Part shown: one piece after another, positions 7,827 to 17,999 of the stretch
How positions within the stretch are numbered: the stretch's first letter is position 1
How the letters are laid out: each line of letters opens with the position of its first letter
Origin: Providencia sp.
GTDB taxonomy: Bacteria; Pseudomonadota; Gammaproteobacteria; Enterobacterales; Enterobacteriaceae
NCBI RefSeq assembly: GCF_003533305.1
Contig: NZ_DOEH01000013.1
Location: 156,696-220,695, forward strand
Direction: 5' to 3'
Length of the DNA stretch: 64,000 nt
Notes under the pieces: generated by a model
The model's input: only the letters and a program-made list of their open reading frames with translations
What the model was told of the DNA's origin: nothing
The model's database searches: none
Translations under genes and position numbers: made by a program

Positions 7827-8993
7827 ATGTATGCACTCACTAATTGCATTATTTATACCGGTCATGAAAGGCTGGATAACCATGCTGTTATCATTGATGG
7901 CGAAATCATCAAACATGTTTGTCCTGTCTCTGAGCTTCCTTCGACGATTAAACAACACGATCTAAACGGAGCAATACTTTCTCCTGGATTTATTGACCTA
8001 CAAGTCAATGGTTGTGGTGGCGTCCAATTCAATGATAATAAAGAAAATGTAACATTGAAAAATTTGGATATCATGCAAAAAGCCAATGAACGCACTGGCT
8101 GTACGAGCTACCTTCCAACTTTAATTACGTGTTCAGATGAACTCATGAAGCATGGCATCAACGTCATGACTGATTATCTAAAAAATAATAAAAACCAGGC
8201 ACTTGGTTTACACCTTGAAGGGCCTTATATAAACGTCATAAAAAAAGGGACGCACAATCCTGACTTTATTCGTCAACCTTCAGCGCAGATGATCGATTAC
8301 TTGGCCGCACATGCAGAAGCCATTACTAAAATCACATTGGCACCAGAAATGGTTAGCGATGATTTCATTCATCAATTAAAAGATGCGGGGATCATTATTT
8401 CTGCCGGGCATTCAAATGCGACCTACGAAGAAGCGAAGCAAGGTTTCAAAGCAGGTATTCGTTTCTCTACTCACCTTTTCAACGCAATGCCTTATATTTC
8501 AGGGCGTGGACCAGGCCTAGTAGGTGCGATTTATGATACACCTGAAGTTTATGCTGGCATTATTGCGGACGGCCTCCATGTTCAATGGGCCAATATCCGT
8601 AACAGTAAACAACTTAAAGGCGATAAGTTAATTTTAGTGACAGATGCCACAGCACCTGCCGGAATTGATCCTCAAACTGGTGAAATGGATCATTTTATCT
8701 TTGCAGGTAAAACAATATACTACCGGGATGGATTGTGTGTTGATGAAAACGGCACACTCAGCGGTTCATCACTCACCATGATCGATGCCGTTAAAAATAG
8801 TGTAGAACACGTAGGCATAGCATTAGATGAAACATTGAGAATGGCAACACTGTATCCCGCAAGAGCGATTGGTGTTGATGATTCTTTAGGTTCCATCGTC
8901 CCGGGTAAAATTGCTAACTTAACTGCGTTTAACCACGACTTCAAAGTCCTAGCCACTTATGTGAATGGAGATGAAGTCTACAAAAATGAGTAA
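7827..8993 (+). CDS. nagA: N-acetylglucosamine-6-phosphate deacetylase
   Basis: NagA removes the acetyl group from N-acetylglucosamine 6-phosphate, giving the NagB substrate and clearing the NagC inducer. The 388-residue protein is an amidohydrolase-type TIM barrel. Visible signatures are [11 protein letters not shown], the metal-ligand region [27 protein letters not shown] and the catalytic Asp in [10 protein letters not shown]. It follows nagB by 75 bases and precedes nagC by 7. Residues 135-150 ([10 protein letters not shown]) follow LHLEGPY where E. coli has a similar KKGTH stretch. Confidence 0.97.
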   Translation: MYALTNCIIYTGHERLDNHAVIIDGEIIKHVCPVSELPSTIKQHDLNGAILSPGFIDLQVNGCGGVQFNDNKENVTLKNLDIMQKANERTGCTSYLPTLITCSDELMKHGINVMTDYLKNNKNQALGLHLEGPYINVIKKGTHNPDFIRQPSAQMIDYLAAHAEAITKITLAPEMVSDDFIHQLKDAGIIISAGHSNATYEEAKQGFKAGIRFSTHLFNAMPYISGRGPGLVGAIYDTPEVYAGIIADGLHVQWANIRNSKQLKGDKLILVTDATAPAGIDPQTGEMDHFIFAGKTIYYRDGLCVDENGTLSGSSLTMIDAVKNSVEHVGIALDETLRMATLYPARAIGVDDSLGSIVPGKIANLTAFNHDFKVLATYVNGDEVYKNE

Positions 8994-9000
8994 ATAGCTA

Positions 9001-10224
9001 ATGAATCAAAGCCACACACTAAAGCAAATTGGTAATATTGATCTGGTAAAACAACTAAATAGTGCCGTGGTATATAGCCTAATAGACCAAAATGGGCCAA
9101 TATCAAGAATTCAAATAGCGGAACAAAGCCAACTTGCCCCTGCAAGTGTGACTAAGATTACACGTCAATTACTCGAACGTGGTTTAATTAAAGAAGTTGA
9201 CCAGCAGGCCTCCACTGGAGGCCGTCGCGCCATCTCCATCGTCTCTGAATACAAAAATTTTCACACCATAGGTGTTCGTTTGGGTCGTTATGATGCAACC
9301 ATTGCGCTCTATGATCTAAGTGGCAAGATGATTGTCGATGGACATTACCCCATCACAGAACCCTCCCAGCAAGCTGTAGAGCAAAAGTTGATAGCGGCTA
9401 TAGAAGATTTTATTGATATCAACCAACGACGTATTAAAGAGCTCATTGCCATTTCTGTTATTCTCCCCGGCTTAGTTAATCCCAATAGAGGCATTGTTCA
9501 CTATATGCCACATATCAAGGTCGATAATTGGCATCTTATTGATAATTTACAAGATTACTTCAATATCACTTGCTATGTTGGTCATGATATTCGCAGTTTG
9601 GCGCTAGCGGAAAGCTATTTCGGGGCAACTCGTGATTGTGAAGATTCACTTCTCGTGCGTATTCATCGTGGTGCGGGTGCCGGTTTGGTGATCAATAAAG
9701 AGATACTTCTCAATCATCGCGGCAATTTAGGTGAAATTGGTCATATTCAAGTCGATCCACTTGGTGAACTTTGCCATTGCGGTAATTTTGGTTGCCTGGA
9801 AACAATCGCATCCAACCAAGCTATTGAAAATCGAGTCAAACAGCGTTTAGAGCAAGGTTATACCAGCTCACTAACGCTTGAAACTTGCACCATTTCTCAT
9901 ATTTGTCAGGCGGCGAATAAAAGTGATTCACTCGCAACTGAAGTCATTCAACACGTTGGGCGACAAATAGGTAAAGCAATTGCGATTACAATTAACTTGT
10001 TTAATCCTGAAAAGGTTGTTATTGCTGGTGATATCACAGAAGCCGAACAGATTTTATTGCCTGCAATTCAAAGCTGCATTGATACTCAAGCACTAAAAGG
10101 GTTTCGTGAAAACTTACCCATTGTGACCTCTCAACTCGTTCATAATTCAGCAATCGGTGCCTTTGCCCTCACCAAAAGAGCCATGCTCAATGGTGAGTTA
10201 TTACAAAAACTGTTTGACCAATAA
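9001..10224 (+). CDS. nagC: ROK-family transcriptional repressor NagC
   Basis: NagC represses nagE and nagBAC and is released by N-acetylglucosamine 6-phosphate; in E. coli it also controls other amino-sugar genes. The 407-residue protein has an N-terminal winged helix (about residues 20-75, RIQIAEQSQLAPASVTKITR) and a ROK sugar-kinase-like domain. The zinc motif CHCGNFGCLE is present. It starts seven bases after nagA. The next gene in E. coli, nagD, is absent here. Confidence 0.96.
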   Translation: MNQSHTLKQIGNIDLVKQLNSAVVYSLIDQNGPISRIQIAEQSQLAPASVTKITRQLLERGLIKEVDQQASTGGRRAISIVSEYKNFHTIGVRLGRYDATIALYDLSGKMIVDGHYPITEPSQQAVEQKLIAAIEDFIDINQRRIKELIAISVILPGLVNPNRGIVHYMPHIKVDNWHLIDNLQDYFNITCYVGHDIRSLALAESYFGATRDCEDSLLVRIHRGAGAGLVINKEILLNHRGNLGEIGHIQVDPLGELCHCGNFGCLETIASNQAIENRVKQRLEQGYTSSLTLETCTISHICQAANKSDSLATEVIQHVGRQIGKAIAITINLFNPEKVVIAGDITEAEQILLPAIQSCIDTQALKGFRENLPIVTSQLVHNSAIGAFALTKRAMLNGELLQKLFDQ

Positions 10225-10239
10225 AAATTGATTATTTTT

Positions 10240-10269
10240 GCCGAAAGTTGATCTTAAATGACTTTCGGC
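10240..10269 (+). terminator. Hairpin after nagC
   Basis: GCCGAAAGT pairs with ACTTTCGGC across a 12-base loop, 15 bases after the nagC stop. There is no clear T-run, so this may be a weak or factor-assisted terminator. The rest of the gap to the tRNA promoter (10270-10485) shows no gene. Confidence 0.6.
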
Positions 10270-10485
10270 CTAATCTAACATCTCATATTTTTGGATTTTT
10301 TTATTACTTCATAACATCCGTTTTATTTTTCAGCACGTGATATCGAAGCTATCAAGTAGAAACGGGGGAATTAGCAAAAATCACCTTTTATCAATTATCA
10401 GGTTGTTTTTTTGCTGTCTTTATCGACAAAGTGATTATTCATCAAACAAACAGACGGGTTTTCTCAAAAATAGTGCAAAAAGCTG

Positions 10486-10514
10486 TTGACTGTCCTGCCT
10501 GTAATTAGCATAAT
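10486..10514 (+). promoter_or_regulatory. Promoter of the tRNA cluster with stringent discriminator
   Basis: TTGACT (10486-10491), a 17-base spacer and CATAAT (10509-10514) form a near-consensus sigma-70 promoter. It is followed by the GC-rich stretch GCGCTCCGC, typical of stringently controlled stable-RNA promoters. The first tRNA starts 38 bases after the -10 box. No other strong promoter is evident before the later tRNAs, so the seven are probably one transcript. Confidence 0.85.
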
Positions 10515-10552
10515 GCGCTCCGCAACGCCGATGAAGGTAATGCAAAAGAGTT

Positions 10553-10629
10553 GGCTATGTAGCTCAGCTGGTTAGAGCACAACACTCATAATGTTGGGGT
10601 CACAGGTTCGAATCCCGTCATAGCCACCA
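10553..10629 (+). tRNA. metT: tRNA-Met (CAT), elongator
   Basis: 77 bases including encoded CCA, with GGCTATG/CATAGCC acceptor stem and anticodon CAT at 10587-10589. Very close to E. coli metT/metU elongator tRNA. Identical in sequence to the copy at 11003-11079. Confidence 0.97.
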
Positions 10630-10635
10630 TAATTT

Positions 10636-10720
10636 GCGGGAGTGGCGAAATTGGTAGACGCACTAGATTTAGGTTCTAGCGCCGCAAGGTGTGCGAGTTC
10701 AAGTCTCGCCTCCCGCACCA
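10636..10720 (+). tRNA. leuW: tRNA-Leu (TAG)
   Basis: 85 bases with encoded CCA, a long variable arm and anticodon TAG in the loop TTTAGGT. It matches the leuW type and is identical to the copy at 11085-11169. Confidence 0.96.
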
Positions 10721-10750
10721 TTTCCTTCTCGGTGAAATAGATTTTAAGAT

Positions 10751-10825
10751 TGGGGTATCGCCAAGCGGTAAGGCACTAGGTTTTGATCCTAGCATTCCCA
10801 GGTTCGAATCCTGGTACCCCAGCCA
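10751..10825 (+). tRNA. glnU: tRNA-Gln (TTG)
   Basis: 75 bases with encoded CCA, acceptor TGGGGTA/TACCCCA, anticodon TTG. It differs by a single base in the variable region (CATTC, not CATCC) from the two other Gln copies. Confidence 0.96.
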
Positions 10826-10868
10826 ATCTTATCTATTTTTAATTTAATTAGTTGTGAGTATCCTCGGA

Positions 10869-10943
10869 TGGGGTATCGCCAAGCGGTAAGGCACTAGGTT
10901 TTGATCCTAGCATCCCCAGGTTCGAATCCTGGTACCCCAGCCA
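10869..10943 (+). tRNA. glnW: tRNA-Gln (TTG)
   Basis: 75 bases with encoded CCA and anticodon TTG. Identical to the copy at 11203-11277. Confidence 0.96.
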
Positions 10944-11002
10944 ACTACTTCCCTGTTAGGGTTGTCTTAGTAAAAATATCTTAAAGTTTTAAAATATTGA
11001 AT

Positions 11003-11079
11003 GGCTATGTAGCTCAGCTGGTTAGAGCACAACACTCATAATGTTGGGGTCACAGGTTCGAATCCCGTCATAGCCACCA
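11003..11079 (+). tRNA. metU: tRNA-Met (CAT), elongator
   Basis: Second elongator Met tRNA, identical to the first, again followed within 6 bases by a Leu tRNA. Confidence 0.97.
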
Positions 11080-11084
11080 TGATT

Positions 11085-11169
11085 GCGGGAGTGGCGAAAT
11101 TGGTAGACGCACTAGATTTAGGTTCTAGCGCCGCAAGGTGTGCGAGTTCAAGTCTCGCCTCCCGCACCA
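11085..11169 (+). tRNA. tRNA-Leu (TAG), second copy
   Basis: 85 bases, identical to the first Leu tRNA. E. coli has no Leu tRNA at this place in the cluster (order there: Met-Leu-Gln-Gln-Met-Gln-Gln), so this copy marks a block duplication. Confidence 0.96.
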
Positions 11170-11202
11170 TTTCGCCTTCTAGGCAAATATAAATTTTAAA
11201 AT

Positions 11203-11277
11203 TGGGGTATCGCCAAGCGGTAAGGCACTAGGTTTTGATCCTAGCATCCCCAGGTTCGAATCCTGGTACCCCAGCCA
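11203..11277 (+). tRNA. glnV: tRNA-Gln (TTG)
   Basis: 75 bases with encoded CCA and anticodon TTG; last gene of the cluster. No obvious terminator hairpin follows. Confidence 0.95.
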
Positions 11278-11838
11278 TCTTCTAAACATATTCCCCTTTT
11301 AAAAAAACACCCAAATTTATAAAATATATTTCTAACTAACCTTTCCATACACCGTTAACCACAAATTCATTATTCATAACGTTAGCTTGTTGAAACCTAA
11401 CCATTCAATATTTAATATCCTTTCTCAGGTTTGATCCCCAACTCGATCTATCTTTTATATTTTTATCACTTAATTTCATATAAATAGCGTAAATCTCTTT
11501 TCATAATCTGTTTTATTTAATACTGCAATTATAATTTAGCTAGCCCTTTGTCGTCCTGTTTCATTTCATATCAACATTTCGCATACATTATTTACCTTTA
11601 CATAACTTTTCTGTCAATTATGTGACTTTAATCATTTCAATTTAACGAGCTAAAATGGTAATCTGCCCTCGAATTGTAGTTAGGTAAGATTAGTGGTAAG
11701 TAAAACCAAAACGTTTTCACCATTATAAATTTCTGTCCAATCTTCCATTCCCTAAAATCAGATCTCAAGCGCTAAAATTAGTTAAAAAACCTAATAATTA
11801 TAAATTGCCATCACGCAATATTTTTACAGAGAAAATTT
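11278..11838 (+). promoter_or_regulatory. Long AT-rich dctA leader with candidate CRP site
   Basis: This 561-base gap contains no plausible gene. At 11621-11636, TGTGA-N6-TCATT is a half-good CRP site about 200 bases before the dctA ATG; dctA is CRP- and DcuS/DcuR-controlled in E. coli. The remaining sequence is AT-rich with no other recognisable element. Confidence 0.4.
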
Positions 11839-13194
11839 ATGCGAAACATAATAAAACAACCATTATATAAAATCTTATATGTGCAGGTCATTGTTGCCAT
11901 CGCGCTGGGTATCGCGTTAGGTCACTTTTACCCAGATATAGGAGAATCATTAAAACCGCTTGGTGATGCATTCATCAAAATCGTTAAAATGATTATCGCA
12001 CCTGTTATCTTTTTGACTGTTGTTACTGGCATATCAGGCATGTCAAATATGAAGGCTGTGGGTAGCGTTGCGGGTAAATCAATGCTTTATTTCATTACCT
12101 TCTCCACGATTGCATTGGTTATCGGTCTTATCGTTGCCAATATTATCCAACCGGGTTCAGGTTTGAATATTGATCCCGCAACGCTAGATAGCAGCAAAGT
12201 TGCTGGCTATGTAGCAAAAGCACATGAATCATCCATTGTGGGCTTTTTGATGAATATCATTCCTGATACGGTTATCAGCCCATTGGTGAATGGTAATATT
12301 TTACAAGTTCTATTTATTGCGGTTATTTTTGGATTAGCGTTAGCAGCTACGGGTAAGCACGGAGAGCCAATCGTCCAACTGCTGCAAAACTTCTCTGAGC
12401 CAGTCTTCAAAATGGTTGCGATGTTAATGAAACTAGCACCTATTGGGGCATTTGGTGCGATGGCATTTACTATCGGTAAATATGGAATTTCATCCATCGG
12501 CAACCTAATGATGCTGATCATGACTTTCTACATCACTTCTTTATTATTTATTTTGGTTGTCCTTGGCGCTGTCGCGAAATACAACGGTTTCTCAATTATT
12601 GATTTGATTAAATATATCAAAGATGAATTGTGGCTTGTGCTAGGGACCTCTTCTTCGGAAGCGGCATTACCAAGTCTGATGAGAAAAATGGAACACGCAG
12701 GTTGTGAGAAATCGGTTGTTGGATTAGTGATACCAACCGGATATTCATTTAACCTCGATGGTACCAATATCTACATGACCATGGCGGCGCTTTTTATTGC
12801 GCAAGCGACTAATATCGAGCTCACTATCTGGGAACAAGTTTCATTGTTACTGGTTGCAATGATAAGTTCTAAGGGTGCAGCAGGTGTCACCGGCGCAGGT
12901 TTTATCACCTTAGCCGCTACATTGATGGTTGTGCCAAGTATCCCAGTTGCAGGTATGGCGCTGATACTCGGTATCGACCGTTTCATGTCTGAATGTCGAG
13001 CGTTGACCAACTTAGTAGGAAACGCTTGTGCGTGTATCGTTGTGGCTCGTTGGGAAAAAGAGTTAGACACTGAAAAATTAGCGCATGCATTTTCAGCTAA
13101 AAATGAAACTCTCGACTCAGTTCTTACTGAAGAAAGCACCATCAGTACTAATGTAAAAGACACTTCAACTGTTGAAATTCCTAATAATAAATAA
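11839..13194 (+). CDS. dctA: C4-dicarboxylate:cation symporter DctA
   Basis: A 451-residue DAACS-family transporter for aerobic uptake of succinate, fumarate, malate and aspartate. It tracks E. coli DctA closely: [10 protein letters not shown] near the start, [15 protein letters not shown], the serine-rich reentrant loop [11 protein letters not shown], the signature [26 protein letters not shown] and [16 protein letters not shown]. About eight membrane segments plus two hairpins are expected. It sits between the tRNA cluster and ubiF, where E. coli has asnB, so it is a local replacement. The C-terminal tail after residue 425 is polar and Thr/Ser-rich, unlike E. coli. Confidence 0.93.
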   Translation: MRNIIKQPLYKILYVQVIVAIALGIALGHFYPDIGESLKPLGDAFIKIVKMIIAPVIFLTVVTGISGMSNMKAVGSVAGKSMLYFITFSTIALVIGLIVANIIQPGSGLNIDPATLDSSKVAGYVAKAHESSIVGFLMNIIPDTVISPLVNGNILQVLFIAVIFGLALAATGKHGEPIVQLLQNFSEPVFKMVAMLMKLAPIGAFGAMAFTIGKYGISSIGNLMMLIMTFYITSLLFILVVLGAVAKYNGFSIIDLIKYIKDELWLVLGTSSSEAALPSLMRKMEHAGCEKSVVGLVIPTGYSFNLDGTNIYMTMAALFIAQATNIELTIWEQVSLLLVAMISSKGAAGVTGAGFITLAATLMVVPSIPVAGMALILGIDRFMSECRALTNLVGNACACIVVARWEKELDTEKLAHAFSAKNETLDSVLTEESTISTNVKDTSTVEIPNNK

Positions 13195-13207
13195 CATCTA
13201 TTAAACT

Positions 13208-13237
13208 AAAATAAGCCGCAATTGCGGCTTATTTTTT
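13208..13237 (+). terminator. Bidirectional terminator between dctA and ubiF
   Basis: AAAATAAGCCGCAATTGCGGCTTATTTTTT: a perfect stem with A-run and T-run on either side, placed between two convergent genes. Confidence 0.93.
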
Positions 13238-13255
13238 ATATCAAAAAACAATTAA

Positions 13256-14446
13256 CTACAAACCTAATGCATATTTCAGCGCAAGTTTCTTTGCCTCGCC
13301 CGCTCTTTGCGCAGCCATCAATCCTAGGTTTCTCAGTATTTTCAAGCCCGGTATATTTTCACTAAATGCCATATAGAAAATATCCATACCTGCTTGCATG
13401 ACTAAATTATCCGGTAAACGTCGACGCTGATAACGTTTTAAAACGTCCAAACTAGACCACGGCTCAAGATATTCTCGCGCACGGCTTACTACACTTAAAA
13501 GTGCATCCACATCACGATAACCAAGATTAACCCCCTGTCCTGCAAGTGGATTAATGGTATGCGCTGCATCGCCTATCAATGCTAATCCATCAATAACATA
13601 GCGATTAGCATGATGGCGTGTTAATGGGAATGCGCCTGAGGCAATTACAGAGACAGGACCTAAACGCTCAGGAAACGCACCACACACGGCGTCATTGAGT
13701 TGTTCTACGGTCATTGCCTGTAATCTTCTGATTTTCGCTGGACTGTCATACCAGACCAATGAGGCCCAATTATCATATAGTGGTAGAAATGCTCTTGGCC
13801 CTGAAGGGAAAAATTGCTGCCACGTTTTATCTTGCTGCGGTTGTGCCGTTTGTATCGTAATTAACATACACGACTGACGATACTGCCAACCACGGCTACC
13901 AATACCCGCCAATTTACGAACCTGAGAGTTAGCACCATCTGCGCCGACGACTAATTTTGTCTGTAGCTCCCGATTATCATCAAGCTCAACCATCCACTCT
14001 TTTTGCCCTTTCGGTTGAGACAAGTTAATCAACTGAGCAGGGCAAATAATCTCGAGATTGCTGTATTTTTCACATTCCTGCCACAAGGCTAATTGCAAAA
14101 CGCGATTTTCAACCATAAAGCCCAGTTCGGGTAACCCTAAACTTTGAGCATCAAAAATCACATTACTGCCCGGCTCTTCCCATGTTTCGAGTGCTCGATA
14201 AGGCGCACTGCGCATCGACTCAACATGTTGCCATGCACCTAATTGTTTAAGTAATTCAACTGATGAGCTGCTGATAGCTGAGATACGAACATCTGGCGCA
14301 CTTTGTGAATCAAAGGCGCCAGGTTTTGCTTTTTCAAGTAAAGCGACTCGCAGTCCTTCTTGGGCAAAACCCAATGCTGCCGCTGCGCCGGTCATTCCTG
14401 CGCCAACAACGACAACATCATAAAATTCTGTTAATTTATTCATCAT
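13256..14446 (-). CDS. ubiF: Ubiquinone biosynthesis FAD hydroxylase UbiF
   Basis: UbiF adds the C6 hydroxyl in ubiquinone synthesis (3-demethoxyubiquinol hydroxylase). The 396-residue protein has the FAD-binding motif VVVGAGMTGAAAALGFAQEG at the N-terminus, the DGANSQVR motif in the middle, and GDAAHTINPLAGQGVNLG near residue 300, all diagnostic of the UbiH/UbiF/VisC group. Its place next to the Met/Leu/Gln tRNAs and divergent from miaB is the UbiF position in E. coli, which decides between paralogues. Two ATG codons (14446 and 14443) are adjacent, so the start is uncertain by one residue. Confidence 0.94.
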   Translation of the reverse strand: MMNKLTEFYDVVVVGAGMTGAAAALGFAQEGLRVALLEKAKPGAFDSQSAPDVRISAISSSSVELLKQLGAWQHVESMRSAPYRALETWEEPGSNVIFDAQSLGLPELGFMVENRVLQLALWQECEKYSNLEIICPAQLINLSQPKGQKEWMVELDDNRELQTKLVVGADGANSQVRKLAGIGSRGWQYRQSCMLITIQTAQPQQDKTWQQFFPSGPRAFLPLYDNWASLVWYDSPAKIRRLQAMTVEQLNDAVCGAFPERLGPVSVIASGAFPLTRHHANRYVIDGLALIGDAAHTINPLAGQGVNLGYRDVDALLSVVSRAREYLEPWSSLDVLKRYQRRRLPDNLVMQAGMDIFYMAFSENIPGLKILRNLGLMAAQRAGEAKKLALKYALGL

Positions 14447-14673
14447 GTTAGCTACTGTTAACTGTTTGATTTATGTAGTGTACCGAAAAATTGTTCCCCT
14501 CACAGGGAATATCTGCGTCTGAACGCTAGTCACTGATGCCGCAAATGAATACAATACTCGTCAATGTTTAAAACAATAGGCGAATAGCCTGCCCTTAAAT
14601 ACCTCGTAATGATATTATTTAGACAATGCGATTACAGGGTAAATGTTGCATTTACATCATCATTTCATGATGT

Positions 14674-14752
14674 CTATACACGAAATAATTCAAGATGCGT
14701 GTAGGCACCATCTAATGATAACACCCCTACAACTCGAAGTATGACGGGTATA
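14674..14752 (+). repeat. Internally deleted ERIC element upstream of miaB
   Basis: It keeps the left end (CACGAAATAATTCAAG) and the right end (ACACCCCTACAACTCGAAGTATGACGGGTATA split over 14720-14752) but lacks the central palindrome, so it is about 79 rather than 127 bases. It lies about 100 bases before the miaB start. The rest of the 14447-14854 gap shows no gene. Confidence 0.75.
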
Positions 14753-14854
14753 TGAAATAAATGCATACAAGCTCTCATAATAGGGTAGGACTTTGGATTT
14801 ACAACGCGTTTCGGAGTCCATTACTTGCCACTTCGAAAACACCGGATACACGAC

Positions 14855-16285
14855 ATGTCGACGAATAAAAAGTTATATATTAAAACTTGGGGTTGCCAGA
14901 TGAATGAGTATGACTCATCCAAAATGGTTTCTTTATTAGAAAATACCCACGGATATCAGTTAACTGATATTCCAGAAGAAGCTGACCTTTTGTTGCTAAA
15001 CACCTGCTCTATCCGTGAAAAAGCGCAGGAAAAAGTTTTTCATCAATTAGGCCGCTGGAAGTTTTTCAAAGATAAAAACCCCGATATTATTATCGGTGTT
15101 GGCGGCTGTGTCGCATCACAAGAAGGTGATTTTATTCGCCAACGTGCGCCCAGTGTAGATATCGTCTTTGGCCCACAGACACTTCACCGCTTACCTGAAA
15201 TGATTAATCAAGTTCAAGGTACTCGTAGTCCTGTTATTGATATCAGTTTCCCTGAAATTGAAAAATTCGACAATCTACCTGAACCTAAAGCAGATGGCCC
15301 AACCGCCTACGTTTCCATTATGGAAGGCTGCAATAAATACTGCACATTCTGCGTTGTTCCTTACACTCGTGGTGAAGAAGTCAGCCGTCCTTGTGATGAT
15401 ATTTTGTTTGAAATTGCACAATTAGCAGCGCAAGGCGTACGCGAAGTCAATTTATTAGGTCAAAATGTTAACGCCTATCGTGGTGCTACTTTTGACGGTG
15501 AAATTTGCTCATTTGCAGAATTACTACGTCTCGTTGCCGCTATCGATGGTATTGACCGTGTCCGCTTTATGACAAGCCATCCGATTGAATTTACAGACGA
15601 TATTATTGAAGTTTACCGAGACACACCAGAACTTGTCAGCTATTTACACCTTCCAGTGCAAAGTGGCTCAGACCGTATTTTAACGATGATGAAACGGGCA
15701 CATACCGCGCTAGAATTTAAAGCCATCATTCGTAAATTACGTGAAGCACGCCCAGGTATTCTGATTAGTTCTGACTTCATTGTTGGCTTCCCCGGCGAAA
15801 CCACTGAAGATTTTGAAAAAACCATGAAACTGATTGCAGACGTTAATTTCGACATGAGTTTCAGCTTTGTTTACTCACCTCGCCCGGGTACGCCAGCAGC
15901 TGACTTACCTGATGACGTCAGCGAAGAAGAGAAAAAACAGCGTTTACACCTGCTACAACTTCGCATTAATCAGCAAGCCTTGAGCTTTAGCCGTACAATG
16001 CTAGGTTCTGTTCAACGTGTTTTAGTTGAAGGAATTTCACGTAAAAATGTAATGGAAATCTCAGGTCGTACCGAGAACAGCCGTGTCGTGAATTTTGAAG
16101 GCACACCGGATATGATAGGTAAATTCGTCGATGTAGAGATTGTCGATGCCTTTGCTAACTCCCTACGCGGTAAAATTATCCGCACAGAAGATGAGATGGA
16201 TTTACGCTCTCAAGAATCTCCGGCGTCTGTTATCGCACGTACCCGTAAAGAAGATGAGCTTGGTGTAAGTAACTACCAGCCTTAA
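14855..16285 (+). CDS. miaB: tRNA 2-methylthio-N6-isopentenyladenosine synthase MiaB
   Basis: MiaB is a radical SAM enzyme that adds a methylthio group to i6A37 of tRNAs. The start at ATG 14855 ([15 protein letters not shown]) matches E. coli; an in-frame codon 30 bases upstream adds non-homologous residues. The 476-residue protein has three N-terminal cysteines that bind an auxiliary 4Fe-4S cluster (TWGCQMN, LNTCSIR, GGCVAS). The radical SAM motif CNKYCTFC (Cys159, Cys163, Cys166) and a C-terminal TRAM domain follow. It leads miaB-ybeZ-ybeY, with ybeZ starting 15 bases after its stop. Confidence 0.97.
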   Translation: MSTNKKLYIKTWGCQMNEYDSSKMVSLLENTHGYQLTDIPEEADLLLLNTCSIREKAQEKVFHQLGRWKFFKDKNPDIIIGVGGCVASQEGDFIRQRAPSVDIVFGPQTLHRLPEMINQVQGTRSPVIDISFPEIEKFDNLPEPKADGPTAYVSIMEGCNKYCTFCVVPYTRGEEVSRPCDDILFEIAQLAAQGVREVNLLGQNVNAYRGATFDGEICSFAELLRLVAAIDGIDRVRFMTSHPIEFTDDIIEVYRDTPELVSYLHLPVQSGSDRILTMMKRAHTALEFKAIIRKLREARPGILISSDFIVGFPGETTEDFEKTMKLIADVNFDMSFSFVYSPRPGTPAADLPDDVSEEEKKQRLHLLQLRINQQALSFSRTMLGSVQRVLVEGISRKNVMEISGRTENSRVVNFEGTPDMIGKFVDVEIVDAFANSLRGKIIRTEDEMDLRSQESPASVIARTRKEDELGVSNYQP

Positions 16286-16299
16286 CGATAGGATACTCA

Positions 16300-17367
16300 G
16301 TGACCAATCAAAAAACGTTGCAAATCGCAACACAAGAAATTTTTTTAGAGCCCGCAGATAATCAACGTTTAATGAGCCTTTGCGGGCCATTTGACGATAA
16401 TATCAAGCAGCTTGAACGTCGCCTCGCAATCGAAATTAATCGCCGTGATAATCGTTTCAAATTATCAGGTAAGCCGCTTAATATCCAAGCTGCGAGCAAG
16501 ATTTTGCGTCAACTTTATGTTGATACCGCGCCCGTTCGTGGTGTGACACCAAACATTACCACTGAAAATATTCATTTAGCGGTAGTCGACAGCCGAGTGC
16601 TAGAGCAATCTGCCGATAGCGTTCCTGATTATGGTAAAGCAGTCAACATTAAGACCAAACGTGGTGTCATCAAGCCACGCACTCCAAATCAGGCGCAGTA
16701 TATTGCTAATATTTTGGATCACGATATTACTTTCGGTATTGGTCCTGCGGGGACGGGTAAAACCTACCTTGCAGTTGCCGCAGCAGTCGATGCTTTAGAA
16801 CGTCAGGAAGTACGTCGTATTATGCTAACCCGTCCAGCGGTTGAAGCAGGTGAGAAACTCGGGTTTCTACCCGGTGATTTAAGCCAAAAGGTGGACCCTT
16901 ATTTGCGCCCACTTTACGATGCGCTGTTTGAAATGCTTGGTTTTGAAAAAGTTGAAAAGCTCATCGAGCGCAATGTTATCGAAGTGGCGCCATTAGCTTA
17001 TATGCGTGGTCGTACGCTCAATGATGCATTTATTATTTTAGATGAGAGCCAAAATACCACCATCGAACAGATGAAAATGTTTTTAACCCGCATTGGTTTT
17101 AACTCAAAAGCGGTTGTTACTGGTGATATTACACAAGTCGATTTACCTCGTGGCAGTAAATCAGGTCTAAAACACGCGATAGAAGTGCTATCCGATGTGG
17201 ATGACCTCAGTTTTAATTTCTTCCATAGTGAAGATGTTGTGCGCCATCCAGTGGTAGCTAAAGTTGTAATTGCCTATGAAGCATGGGAAGAACAAGACAA
17301 TAAACGCCGTCAACAGCTAAGAGAAGAAAAAGAACAAAGAGAATTTGAAAGGCAGGAAACTAACTAA
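16300..17367 (+). CDS. ybeZ: PhoH-like ATPase YbeZ
   Basis: A 355-residue P-loop ATPase of the PhoH family. The Walker A motif is GPAGTGKT (about residue 150) and the Walker B region is IILDESQNTT. The start codon is GTG with GATAGGA just upstream. YbeZ is usually encoded with the RNase YbeY and thought to help in ribosome maturation or RNA handling; here ybeY starts at the base after its stop codon. The C-terminus is strongly charged (EEKEQREFERQ). Confidence 0.95.
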   Translation: MTNQKTLQIATQEIFLEPADNQRLMSLCGPFDDNIKQLERRLAIEINRRDNRFKLSGKPLNIQAASKILRQLYVDTAPVRGVTPNITTENIHLAVVDSRVLEQSADSVPDYGKAVNIKTKRGVIKPRTPNQAQYIANILDHDITFGIGPAGTGKTYLAVAAAVDALERQEVRRIMLTRPAVEAGEKLGFLPGDLSQKVDPYLRPLYDALFEMLGFEKVEKLIERNVIEVAPLAYMRGRTLNDAFIILDESQNTTIEQMKMFLTRIGFNSKAVVTGDITQVDLPRGSKSGLKHAIEVLSDVDDLSFNFFHSEDVVRHPVVAKVVIAYEAWEEQDNKRRQQLREEKEQREFERQETN

Positions 17368-17835
17368 ATGAGCAACGTTATTCTTGATTTACAAATAGCT
17401 TGTGAAGATGCGGAAGGTTTACCTTCCGTAGCCTTGTTTCAACATTGGCTAGAAGCTGTTTTGCCTAAATTTCAAGCAGAAAGTGAAGTTACGATCCGCA
17501 TAGTTGATGAAGCAGAAAGTCATCATTTGAATCTGACATATCGAGGTATGGATAAGCCCACAAATGTGCTTTCATTTCCTTTTGAAGCACCACCTGAAAT
17601 CGAGCTATCTTTATTAGGTGATTTAATTATTTGTCGTCAGGTCGTTGAAAAAGAAGCGATGGAACAACAAAAAACTGCCGAAGAGCATTGGGCTCATATG
17701 GTAGTACATGGTTGTTTGCATTTACTTGGCTATGACCATATTGAAGATGATGAAGCAGAAGAAATGGAAACATTAGAAACTGAAATTCTCGCTGAACTAG
17801 GCTATGCCGACCCCTATCTTGCAGAAAAAGAATGA
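17368..17835 (+). CDS. ybeY: Endoribonuclease YbeY
   Basis: YbeY is a zinc-dependent single-strand endoribonuclease needed for 16S rRNA 3' maturation and ribosome quality control. The 155 residues equal E. coli YbeY. The metal motif [11 protein letters not shown] (H-x3-H-x5-H) is intact near residue 114, and [17 protein letters not shown] is the other conserved block. It begins directly after the ybeZ stop, so the pair is translationally coupled. Confidence 0.97.
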   Translation: MSNVILDLQIACEDAEGLPSVALFQHWLEAVLPKFQAESEVTIRIVDEAESHHLNLTYRGMDKPTNVLSFPFEAPPEIELSLLGDLIICRQVVEKEAMEQQKTAEEHWAHMVVHGCLHLLGYDHIEDDEAEEMETLETEILAELGYADPYLAEKE

Positions 17836-17999
17836 TCTAACTATAATTTTTCAAGAACTGCTTTAAAAATAAAGCATTTTTTTACAAAAAACTGACTGGA
17901 TTTCTCATGATAAACAGTCAGTTTTATGCTAAAAAGTATATATAAACTATTTTATTAACTAACCGATATTCTAAGTACTTCAATAATATATCTAAGCGC

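Noticed and set aside
10553..11277. tRNA cluster as an integration site of a genomic island
   Set aside because: No integrase, no direct repeat of a tRNA 3' end, and the right flank quickly returns to E. coli gene order; only dctA is foreign to that order.
12207..13163. Three minus-strand frames opposite dctA
   Set aside because: Shadows of the dctA coding frame, with no homology or start signals.
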